Below, piece by piece: positions 1-9,000 of a stretch of 64,000 nucleotides of DNA. Origin of the DNA: Grammothele lineata. Lineage: Eukaryota; Basidiomycota; Agaricomycetes; Polyporales; Polyporaceae. The DNA is taken from assembly GCA_002150815.3 (NCBI GenBank), contig NDFF03000388.1:1-64000 (forward strand). Reading direction: 5' to 3'. Numbering within the stretch: position 1 is the stretch's first letter; each line of letters begins with the position of its first letter. The notes beneath the pieces were generated by a model. The model did no database searches. It saw only the letters and a list, made by a program, of their open reading frames with translations, and was not told where the DNA came from. Both the position numbers and the translations under genes were made by a program.

Positions 1-4
1 TAGG

Positions 5-118
5 GGTGCCTCGATTTGTAGCGAAGTCCCTATACGTGGTTTCGTGGAATTAGTCGTATCGGGTGCCTCGATTTGTAGTGAAGTTCCTATACGTCGTTTT
101 GTGGGCTTAATCGTATCC
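5..118. repeat. Two-copy 57-bp tandem repeat at the window edge
   Basis: Two adjacent copies (5-61 and 62-118) begin with GGTGCCTCGATTTGTAG and end with TCGTATC. They differ at only a few positions, mostly transitions. The window starts at the repeat, so the array may continue upstream. No function is visible; it precedes the small gene at 329. Confidence 0.8.
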
Positions 119-328
119 GCTCCACACCGCCTTTCTACTGACATCCAGGCTGAACGCGTACGCTGACGTCATCCGTCACGACGCCCTCTCGCGGCAGTCA
201 AATCCCGAACAACTTCGCACGTCGTGTGTTCCTCTCATTCAGACACACGGTGCGCATCCTCGTGTTTCTTCGTAGCATTCTCAGTTCGCCTAACATCTGT
301 CGACTGCTGTCAGCACCCCGTTGATTTT

Positions 329-907
329 ATGGAAAACACTAGGGCCATCACTTTACCGTCCATCGGAATGGTCGAGCAAGTTTCTTTTCGGTGGTTTGCC
401 TATTCGCCGCTCGTGAGGGCCATCATGTTATGGTCCGATGTTCCCCCTCACGTTCGGTTCCGTCCGCTGCTTCCTATGAAGGTGCGCACACCCGGTTGCA
501 GGACTGATAAGCACTGATCATGCCTAGATACGCATGGACATTATGTGCCGCTTTGTCGCTTCGAGGCCCGTCGTTCTCATTCAGATGTCAGTCGGCGATA
601 CCGTTCACATCACGCAAGGCACTGTCATCACGGCTATGCACCTCAAGGGCGCCATCTTCGCCAAGGCCCTTAATTCGTGCACTCACGCAGCCACCAGAAG
701 AGCCATCGCGTCTTTTGTGCGCAGTCTTTTTTCTGTTCTCGTCCCATGCTAACCGCGACGCAGGTCGTACGTTCTGTCGGGATGATCGCTTTCCAGGGAC
801 GCCCAGGATATGACGATGTTGATCATCGCATCACCGACGTCGCGAACTTTACTGGAAGCACGATCCTGAACCCCATTCCAGGGGGTATGGTGTTAATAGG
901 GGCGTGA
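329..907 (+). CDS. Unrecognised three-exon protein, about 161 aa
   Basis: Proposed exons are 329-481, 528-716 and 764-907. Both introns (46 and 47 nt) have GT/AG ends, and the second has a good branch site (GCTAAC). Every junction is phase 0 and one frame runs through to TGA. The first in-frame ATG is at 329; the same frame stays open upstream without an ATG, so an earlier exon is possible. The protein is soluble-looking, with no signal peptide or membrane segment, and I recognise no family. It lies just upstream of the F-box-like gene at 937 and belongs to a run of small multi-exon genes of the same style, probably rapidly evolving accessory genes. Confidence 0.5.
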
Positions 908-936
908 CGTTATTTACGCCGACGGGTTGAGCGGAC

Positions 937-1869
937 ATGCCGTATAAATCACGACCGCTAATTGTAGCCTCCGAGCGAACGCTGCTTTACGCCATGGCCG
1001 CCTTTCTGGATCTCGACCTGTACACTCTACTTTGCGTGGTTGCTCAGTCCGACTTTCCATCCGTGCTCCAAATCCGCAGGGTTTCGAAGCGCATGTATGA
1101 CATCGTCAAGCTACACCTCTCTCGCTCCCTCTCTGCGGCTCTCTTCCCGTACTGTTCAAACATCCGAGGCATGAAGGAAGCCCTAATTGCGAACAACGCG
1201 TTCGTGGTCGGCCCCGCCGCACTCCGGTTCTTCTTGCAAGAAGCGATTTGCCCAGAGGAACCCCTCACTATCGTCGTGCCCGGCTCTGCATACTTGCGCC
1301 TCGTCACGTACATAATCGATCACGAAGAGGGGAATTCCGTCAGCGAGTTCATCGCCCGCGCGCCTGCCCTGTCGCGCCATCGATACGTTTTCCGGACGGG
1401 GAAAGGGACGACAATCGAGATCGTCCAAAGCATCTCTCGGCACCCCCTGCTACCTATCATCCGCCCAACCCACACAGCCCTGGCCAACTACATAAATCCC
1501 GTTCATTTCGGATGCCTGTGGCCGTCGCTGACGCTGCGGCGCCGGGCTCTCGTTGGTCCCCTGGGAGTCGTTCCCCTCTCGCGCTTCCAGACGTCCACGA
1601 TTGTACCCCTCGACGTTAAGATCTGGCCTTGGTCCTGGATCGATCGCAAAGACCAGTCAGTTGACGTCACTTCCGACTTCATCTGCCCTGGCCAGCTCCG
1701 CACCATCGACGACGCAGGTTCAATCTACGGCCGATGCGATCCCATCCGCTCTGGCCCCTTGGAAGCGTCATTCCGGTTTCGCCTCGACGTGCGCCCGTGC
1801 CGTTGTGGATGCCTCGACAGCGAAACGACGTACGAAGCCATACCGAGCGAAGACACCACCGGGCAGTAA
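937..1869 (+). CDS. F-box-like protein (basidiomycete family), 310 aa
   Basis: This is an intronless frame from ATG to TAA. The first 60 or so residues look like a divergent F-box: a leucine-rich stretch (LDLDLYTLLCVVAQ), then IRRVSKRMYDIV, a typical F-box helix. A segment around residues 88-120 (FVVGPAALRFFLQE, then TIVVPGSAYLRLV) matches the layout of a basidiomycete group in which an F-box is followed by a nucleotidyltransferase-like region (the pattern SGSxALH...D/DIYVP). The acidic metal-binding residues of a real nucleotidyltransferase are not clear here. F-box proteins usually recruit substrates to SCF ubiquitin ligases; that role is inferred from family only. A second gene of the same plan lies at 4210-5139 on the other strand. 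Confidence 0.6.
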   Translation: MPYKSRPLIVASERTLLYAMAAFLDLDLYTLLCVVAQSDFPSVLQIRRVSKRMYDIVKLHLSRSLSAALFPYCSNIRGMKEALIANNAFVVGPAALRFFLQEAICPEEPLTIVVPGSAYLRLVTYIIDHEEGNSVSEFIARAPALSRHRYVFRTGKGTTIEIVQSISRHPLLPIIRPTHTALANYINPVHFGCLWPSLTLRRRALVGPLGVVPLSRFQTSTIVPLDVKIWPWSWIDRKDQSVDVTSDFICPGQLRTIDDAGSIYGRCDPIRSGPLEASFRFRLDVRPCRCGCLDSETTYEAIPSEDTTGQ

Positions 1870-1918
1870 GTACTTAAACCTCCTCCGGCTGTACAGGGAC
1901 AGGTTACACACGATCACC

Positions 1919-2667
1919 ATGTCTACCACAGAACAACCGACTTTATCGCCATATGACATCGTGGCTCCGAGCTGGGTGTCGCACCGCACTCTACGGTACG
2001 CACTTCAGCGAGTAACGTTATGTTTCGCGTCTTAACTATACGTCTCGTAGAGCGGTCGACCGGCTCGCCGGTTATGTGGACGAGCGCAACCACGTCTACC
2101 CTTTAATGGAACTACCTATTAACCGAATGCGTTGGGCTAACGTGGATGGAATGTCCACTTCTACCGTTGACGGCTGTCGCCTCCTTCTTCGCACGCCCGG
2201 CATAGTGTCATCCCTATCATTTACTGCAGACGATATACTCCTCCCCACGTTCTCGATCGGTCTCGAATTTCTACGAAGCATTGACGGCGACGCGTTGGAT
2301 TTCCTCTACAAACACCTTGCGCCACGCCGTAAGTGCATTTGGTGTAGTACGCCCCAATCCTTGTTGACCCAGGTGCAGAATCACCTCCTCTCTCCTTTCG
2401 TCCTACGCACTTCCTCGACAACCATCGCCAGGTGCGTACACGATTATTGCGCCCGCTCGTAATCTCAACATTGACGCGGTGTTGTAGGAGTTCTCGTCCA
2501 TCTATCTTTCACCCAACCGCGCCTCGATCCACGGGCAGGAAGTGTCATTTAGCTTCATTTCGGTGGGAGATATTGTGGTGCTGGATTCAGAGATAGTCCG
2601 CGATAATCTCGGCTGCATTCGGTTTGCATTAGATCGTGTATTCATCATGAGCAAGCGCCCATTCTGA
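1919..2667 (+). CDS. Unrecognised three-exon protein, about 213 aa
   Basis: Exons are 1919-1995, 2051-2435 and 2488-2667. The introns (55 and 52 nt) have GT/AG ends and phases match throughout. For the second intron I chose the donor at 2436 (GTACAC) rather than GTGCGT at 2432, because only the former keeps the protein-like final exon (IVVLDSEIVRDNLGC...) in frame. There is no signal peptide, membrane segment or known motif; WCST near the middle is too little to call a zinc site. The gene starts 50 bases after the F-box-like gene in the same direction. Confidence 0.5.
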
Positions 2668-2733
2668 ACGTTAAGTATAGTCATGTCCTATGATACGGGT
2701 TGCCTTTCCCATTTGCTTTCGTTTACGAGCAGT

Positions 2734-3179
2734 CGGGCTTGTCGAGTTCCAACTGATGGCGTTCTCGAAGATCTCGTTGCGCGCGCAAGTGCTCAACATG
2801 AAGATACCTACTCATCCATCGATGCGTCGTCCACCGCGACGTACGTGACCAGCGTTGGCGCGATCGACCGATCTGCCGATTGTCCTCTTGGTGCGGCGCA
2901 GCACCTCGCGGATGTCCGTGAACAGCGATGGCGCGATCAACACCGTTATCCCCATGCACCGCGTTGACCATCTTCTGGACCCGTGCGATTCTGTCCGTCC
3001 GCCCGTGCTCGACGTCGAATAATTCCGCGTTCGCTCATATCACTGCCCGCCGATCGGAAGCTCCACACGTTATCCTCCAAAGCTGAGCGCCACGCACCCC
3101 TCTGGGAATTTACTCCTGTACTGGAGCCTCGGCGTACGATCTGTCAAGCCCATCGTCTGTTGCGTCATCCTGACGATGT
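2734..3179 (+). pseudogene. Degenerate coding stretch, possible decayed gene
   Basis: One forward frame gives convincing protein-like sequence in pieces (RSTDLPIVLLVRRSTS, then VIPMHRVDHLLDPCD, then LLLYWSLGVRSVKPIVCC). It is broken by three in-frame stops at about 2847, 3018 and 3180. I could not remove these with introns having normal ends and normal length. Directly after the last stop another frame becomes protein-like and runs into the gene at 3180. This could be the decayed 5' half of that gene, or a gene whose splicing I failed to read. RNA evidence would decide. Confidence 0.35.
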
Positions 3180-4077
3180 CTTGAAGACCCACCCATCTTC
3201 TACGTCCCCCGCTGTGGCGACATAAGCCTCATAAACTCGTTCCTCGAGCTGGCTCTCCCACTCTGCCAAATTCGCCAGCACGTCACGTATGGGTTTCGAC
3301 GAGAACGTACACGGACGCTCAATCCCCATCTCCGGGATTTCAGGACCTTATCCCCTAGCAGAATTGGGTCTTGCCCAGGTTCGCGAGCGTGCAACGGTCG
3401 TTGCATGGGCAGGAAATAGAACCACAGACACAGACGAGGATGGTTTTTCTCTTCGGGATCTACTGTATGTATTTCTGTTGAAGAGACGAGTTCAAGTGTT
3501 CTAATCTTGATCAGTGTCATAGCGCGGGTAGCTCGCGTCATCGAACGCGTCCCACAAGGCTATGCGCTTGCGAACGCACCCTCTGATTTCGCCTGGACGT
3601 CCGGCCTCGTTTCACGAGCAGTCAGGGAGGGTGACGATATACACATACGCGTTCTGGGCCGGATCCGTCAAGTGTCCTTCGGATTTAATAGTAGCGCGCT
3701 CGAAGAGGTCCTGGTCAGCCTCCTTCTACGCAACGTTCGCGATTGCGAAGGGCGCGACCGCGTTCTCGGCTGTGAGCCCTGCTTATCAAGTTCATTTCCA
3801 CCGCCAATTCATCCCGCTCATTCCATATTCAGACCGCCATCCGTTGCCTCGCCTCTTCGCTTTTCGAGAGATGGACGAGGGCGAAGACGTATATGTATGC
3901 AGCGTGTTCGACGCTACCAATGGTCAAGGAGAGCCTGGTTTGCGTATGTCCTATTCAGAGCTGCGGCTGGACGATGTCATTGTAATGGATTGCGGTGTGG
4001 TTCGAGAGCAGCACGCATTCGGATATGATACTCCCAGGTTTAGAATACACCATATCTTCGTTGTGCGAAGAGGTTGA
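3180..4077 (+). CDS. Unrecognised multi-exon protein, 3' part, about 249 codons seen
   Basis: Supported exons are 3180-3306, 3344-3464, 3515-3771 and 3833-4077. The introns (37, 50 and 61 nt) all have GT/AG ends and matching phases. The spliced protein contains GDISLINSFLELALPL near the front and ends FRIHHIFVVRRG. No domain is recognised. The 5' end is open: no ATG fits at 3180, and the sequence before it carries stops and an apparent one-base shift. The locus may therefore be a truncated gene or an intact gene with unresolved upstream exons. An alternative start is ATG 3291, which uses a different frame for the exon upstream of 3344. The gene converges on the minus-strand F-box-like gene, leaving 132 bases between them. 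Confidence 0.45.
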
Positions 4078-4209
4078 GGTATTATGTACATATCGACCGA
4101 GAGTCCAGAGTAGCGCCATCCTGTTCCACGCGGGTCACCAGAGGGCACTAGATTTGTCGTCGGACAAACCCCACGAGCCGCCAAAGGAATGCTACAGCAT
4201 CTTTACAAT

Positions 4210-5139
4210 TCACAGCAACGAAACATGGGTTACAAATACATCTTCTTGGACCACCGTAATAGGCCCCGCGCAGTCCACTCCACACGGAACACATCCTCCC
4301 GTCCACCACACTGCAACGTTATCTCCGCACAAGACCTGTTGGCCTCGACGCTCAGACAGGTCGCCAAAGGGGAATGCGAGGCAGCGACGGTCCCCAATCC
4401 AGCGGACCGTGAGCGGACATGTGGCGGAGTAGTGAGGGGGCTGACAAGGAGGTTGTGGATGATCATCCCAGCACCATTCTTCTTCATCGTCGCGAATGTC
4501 GAACCCGCGAGACGCATACCCGTCTACAAGACGGATACTACCGCCTTGCTCCTCGCCTGTGCCGGTGATAACACCCCTCCGCATCTCCAATAACTCCGGA
4601 TATAAGACCACAACGCCATTGGCAGTCATGAACGTCATTGCGGCGGTCGTTAGGAAGGAAGGCAGGACGCGACTGGGACATATCGGGCCAACATCGACGA
4701 CGTCGGCGGACTTTCCATTGTCGCGCGTTAGCCGCGTGACAGATCGGACTTCGACCAAGTACGCATGTCCCTTGACGACCGACTTCTCTGTGTAAGATTC
4801 GTTATCCGTGAGATGCTTAACAAACTTCTGTTTGAAAGGGTGGATGACGTAGATTTCGATGTCGGCGGGGAGAAAAGTGTCATGGGGGGCGCAAATGTGG
4901 AGCGATGTCGATCCGCTGACAATGGACGATGTTTCCGCCAAGAGCTGACGAAAACGGTCTTGATCGGAAATGAAAGTGGACAATGCCGACTTCACCCTGC
5001 CATCGACGTGGGTTGACACAAGTTTGTCTGCCAAGTTACAAGTGGAGCGGAGGCGGCACAAGGTAGGCAAAGCGCACTGAGTGAGTATGTTGTGGAGGAT
5101 GTCTTCGTTCAGATATAGAAGTGCTGAGTTTGGAGACAT
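4210..5139 (-). CDS. F-box-like protein with nucleotidyltransferase-like region, 309 aa
   Basis: This is an intronless frame from ATG (5139) to TGA (4210). The N-terminus (LNEDILHNILTQCALPTL, then CRLRSTCNLADKLVS) is a recognisable F-box-like helix set. Residues about 70-105 read IVSGSTSLHICAPHD followed by PADIEIYVIHPF. This is the SGS...D-I-E-I-Y-V pattern of the basidiomycete F-box group with a nucleotidyltransferase-like fold. The C-terminal third is rich in Trp and Cys (EEEWCWDDH). It is probably a substrate adaptor of an SCF ubiquitin ligase, by family resemblance only. It shares its plan with the gene at 937-1869, although the two are clearly diverged. Confidence 0.65.
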   Translation of the reverse strand: MSPNSALLYLNEDILHNILTQCALPTLCRLRSTCNLADKLVSTHVDGRVKSALSTFISDQDRFRQLLAETSSIVSGSTSLHICAPHDTFLPADIEIYVIHPFKQKFVKHLTDNESYTEKSVVKGHAYLVEVRSVTRLTRDNGKSADVVDVGPICPSRVLPSFLTTAAMTFMTANGVVVLYPELLEMRRGVITGTGEEQGGSIRLVDGYASRGFDIRDDEEEWCWDDHPQPPCQPPHYSATCPLTVRWIGDRRCLAFPFGDLSERRGQQVLCGDNVAVWWTGGCVPCGVDCAGPITVVQEDVFVTHVSLL

Positions 5140-5178
5140 TGTGGCGGGGAGAGTGTATATCAGCTCGTTCGCGAGGGC

Positions 5179-5650
5179 TCATATCTTATGGACGTATTCA
5201 ATAGGGGTTTTCCACGCGATGAACCAATCCTCCTTGATCTCGCACTGGATGTAACGACAGCGTACTCCACCATGACGAATTTGTCCAGGGACGTTTCAAA
5301 ACGAGTGAAGATCGTCGGGGAGCTGGGGAAGCCGGGCCGGATGATCGCGTCGTGGACCTCTGGAAGAGTAGGGCGGGTTGGAGTGTCGACGATGCTACGA
5401 ATGTCTGGAAGCAACTATAGATTATCAAATTGCCGTCGGAGGTCAGCGTTGTCAGATGAAAGTGAAACGACTACTTACATTCCCCTCAATCCGCGCGTCG
5501 CATGATCTGAACGCGAAGTGGATTGGCCACTGTCCACGAAACATCGATGAGTCGTTGGAACCGCCGGCTTTCCCAAGTACCTTCGATCGTATGCCTCAGT
5601 ATGGCCTCCCGCAATGATCCGGAATAGTCATCGTTACCTCGCAGTTATGT
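5179..5650 (-). pseudogene. Minus-strand gene remnant or partly resolved gene
   Basis: Reading the minus strand, protein-like pieces appear in order: a segment with LREAILRHTIEGTWESRRFQ (about 5620-5530), a 65-nt intron-like stretch beginning GTAAGT, then TPTRPTLPEVHDAI and FETSLDKFVMVEYAVV (about 5410-5260). The end is either SIRYEPSRTS or, in the next frame, the more convincing WFIAWKTPIEYVHKI ending at 5179. The phases do not join cleanly: the first piece runs into a stop at the donor, and the last piece needs a shift of one base or an implausible 26-nt intron. I do not recognise the family. It lies between the F-box-like gene and the 3' flank of the Helitron, where decay is plausible. Confidence 0.3.
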
Positions 5651-5835
5651 TCTCATAATGGTTGGAACACGGGAACGCCGGCCAGCTGATAGTCGAGCTC
5701 GTTCCTGCGAGAATCCAGTGAAAGGGGAAGTAAGGAAAGGGCGATATGGGCGATTAATTGCATACTCACTCGCATAGGTCACATAGATCCAGAGCGGTGT
5801 TGCGCGGTGTCACAGGTGAAGGATGGGAGTGTTTT

Positions 5836-5886
5836 GAGAGCGACGCAATGTCGAGAGCGACGCAATTTTGAGAGCGTCGCAGGTAC
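5836..5886. repeat. Three short tandem copies, period 17
   Basis: GAGAGCGACGCAATGTC, GAGAGCGACGCAATTTT and GAGAGCGTCGCAGGTAC lie head to tail. They are close to the 3' side of the Helitron gene (minus strand) and may be part of its terminal region. Confidence 0.75.
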
Positions 5887-5910
5887 ACTCCTCCCTCATG
5901 GTTGAAGAGA

Positions 5911-6012
5911 GATACCCACCCAGGACGCACTGTAACGCGTCCGAGGCGGTCTCAGCGAAGGGATACCCACTCAGGACGTAAGGCAACACGTCCGAAATGG
6001 CCCAGCTTCAGC
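5911..6012. repeat. Two similar hairpins in a 51-bp imperfect duplication
   Basis: Each unit starts GATACCCAC followed by a short palindrome. Hairpin 1 (5923-5942) has stem GGACGC/GCGTCC and hairpin 2 (5974-5993) has stem GGACGT/ACGTCC; each has an 8-base loop. The second stem keeps pairing despite base changes on both sides, which suggests selection for structure. They sit within about 120 bases of the stop codon of the Helitron gene, on the side where a Helitron 3' hairpin is expected. A CTRR end at the usual spacing is not obvious. Confidence 0.6.
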
Positions 6013-6044
6013 TGCCAGCGAAGAGCAAAAGCCGTGGCGCGTCA

Positions 6045-9000
6045 TCAAACTTTACGGAACAGCACGTGGATGAGCTTTCCACGTGCGCTCGTGGCAAGCG
6101 TTGCCCACACTTGCGGGTCTGACAGTAGCCCTTCCTTGACACAAACATCCCCCGTATCTATACCATCATGAAACCAGACCACGTCACTGGAGTCAACGTA
6201 CCGTGCGAAGAAGTGAGCACCTCTGAAGTAGATCAGCCCGCATATCTTGTAAGTATTCGACGCACCGGACGCAGTGGCAATCCGAATCTCTCTTACCAGG
6301 TCGACGGTGGCGATGGACGTGACGTCCAAGCAAAGGATAGGCGGTAATAGGTGCAGCTCAGTGAGTACAGGACATTCACTAGAACATCTTGCGCACGTTC
6401 CTCCTAGTCCGTGACTAAGGGCCCTAGTAAGACAGCGGTCAAGTCTCGTCACAGGGTCGCCGTGTCCAGCCGATGACATGAGCCACACCGAAGAGGTCGC
6501 GATAGGTCCATCGCATGGCTCGCGCGCGGTGCATACCCGACAGTCGCTCACGCTGTCGCCTATTGGTTCCGAGAACGAAAGCAGTAGATGTAACACGTCT
6601 GCCTGATACGCCTGCGTCGGTCCTCGGCGAGGAAATCGTTCTGGCGACATAACAGACAAGACATCGCGCAAGTTGTCGCGGCTGCGAACTAACGTGTCAG
6701 GATCCGTGACAGACGCGACTTCTAAATCGCTAAAAAGGGATGCGGTCACTACATTCTTACTTAGCAGGTCAGAGAACGTCTCTTTGCCGTAGTCAACAAG
6801 AAGGTTCCACATCAGGGTGAGCACTGTATCATACGCACAGCTATGATCCACTGAGTCCCATTTTGCGCCGATCCGGACGAAGCCAGGACCATCATCCCCA
6901 TCCATGCCATCGTGCACGGGGACATGTGACACCCACCGCTCGCATCGAGGCCTAGGACGTTTGGGCTTATGGATTATAGTAGACGATGTGGGTTCGTTGT
7001 TCGTCGCATCCCCGTTACTCTTCCGTTTGTATTTCGGCCAGCTTAAGAATGGATCTGCGTTAGGTGGTATGAAACCGCGACCCATCACCTTGAAATACGT
7101 GTCCACCAGCTCTCCACGCGTACTCCCGGTGATCCCCTCCGGGAGACTGCCTTCCCATCGCATACGAGTGATGTCGTCGAGAACTTCGATAGTACGGAAC
7201 TCGCCAAGAAGATCCTGAGATGCCCCGCGCGTGATCTTCTTCTCGTCGATGCCGTCTAATATCAGCGTGCCAGCGAGTGAGCTACTCCGTGAAAGACAAG
7301 TATAGATCGACTGATGAGAATCGCAGTATTTCAGGTGCACGGGATTGATGGGTCGAGTACGCCCCTGACTTCCAAAGTCGGTCATTGCAAAATTCTGCAG
7401 GACAGACACCTGTTCGCGTTGAATGGTAACGTCCATGTCGTTCAACGGCAGTTTGCAAGTGACAGACTTCTTTCTTGGGCAGATGGGAATCACATTCCGT
7501 GGTAGACCTTTTAACTGCACCTCTCGTGGCGGATTGACTAACTGAACGAACAACGTGTCCAGTACCTCTTTACCATGCGACGCCACATGCGACGACCATC
7601 CTTGTACGATGCCTTCTGCTCCATTCGTAGCGCAGAGTTCAACAGCTTCGTTATACTTCAAGAGAACAGGCATCCCTAGACACAAACTAAGGATTCCGGG
7701 ATGATGCCCAGTCAATTCTGGCGGCAGATTCCACAAGACGTGTTGCAGACGAGGTCCCACAATGTTTGTCGTCCGAACGGGATCCCATACTCGATCGTAC
7801 TCACGCAGCGCCGTTTTGAACGAGTCAGTCATCCCCTTTTTACTCAAGCTGTCATTCGAGTGGAAATGATGTAAAGGTTTGTCTACCTTCCTCGCGAAAC
7901 GCTTTGCGTACACGCTGTTGATCACATCTCTGTGGGCGTTTCGACCAGTAATGATGGACATCGCATCGAATTCGGAAGGTATAATCGTGGCAACCCGTGT
8001 GTTGAGTAGCTCAACATCTGTTCGAGTACACTTCGCATATCTCATGTGGGTCAGCGCTAGACGAAAGGCGAGGTCGTCGGATCCCATCCCCTGTTGCCGC
8101 ATGTTCTGTCGCAATATAACGACGGTGGTGAATAGATTCCACATTCCCATCCCGAGCAACGCCTCTTGCTTTCGCTGAGAGTGTGCGGCGTCATGGGACA
8201 TGACAGAACTACTGTATAACGCTGATTCTCCAGGACCTGCCGGAGGCAACTGTGCGAAATCCCCGGCGAGCACAACGCTTTTACCACCGAACGCCTTGTC
8301 CACCTCCCCAAAAGCTTTGGTGAGTGTTTGACATATACGGAATAGCGCTCTACAGGAAATCATCGAGACTTCATCAATAAATATCAAATCAACACTCGCC
8401 AGCCGTTCCCGAACCTTTTGGAGTATTGCGGGCGTAATCGTCTTGTTGTCATCAATCCCGAACCCGAGAATTGAATGATACGTAGAACCGCCGATAAGAC
8501 AAGCTGACGAACCCGTCGGCCCAAGAGCAACAAACCTGTACTCCTCGCCACGTTTCCGTAGAAAGGCGATCAACGCATGAATAACGCGCGACTTCCCTGT
8601 GCCTGCCATGCCAGCTAGATACATCGCCAAAGGCTCAGCTACGTGATGATGCAAATGCCGAGCCGGTAAGACAAACGCACGGATCTGCTCCGTGTTCAAC
8701 GAGAACTCGTCTATGACGTTATGCAGGAGCAGCAATTGGGGATCCTGGAGTGTGCGTTTTCCTGTCTCTACCATGTTAGCGCGCCTGACCAGATCATCTT
8801 TAGAGACGATGGAGACGCCATTACTTGCTCCATGATCCTCGTCTGACGCGCCATGGACACCTGAAGATGGAACCCGATGGGCAGCTGCTATCCTCTCCTG
8901 TCGAGCCGCCTCTATTGTGTCCATCCAGTACTGTGTTGCTGCCACTGGAAACCCTCCTTCACGGTACATCTCCCTTGCTTTCGGAATAAAGCTTTCGTAC

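Noticed and set aside
5917..5930. CTGG next to a hairpin stem as a Helitron CTRR terminus
   Set aside because: CTRR should lie about 10 bases beyond the hairpin; here it overlaps the stem, so the end cannot be assigned.
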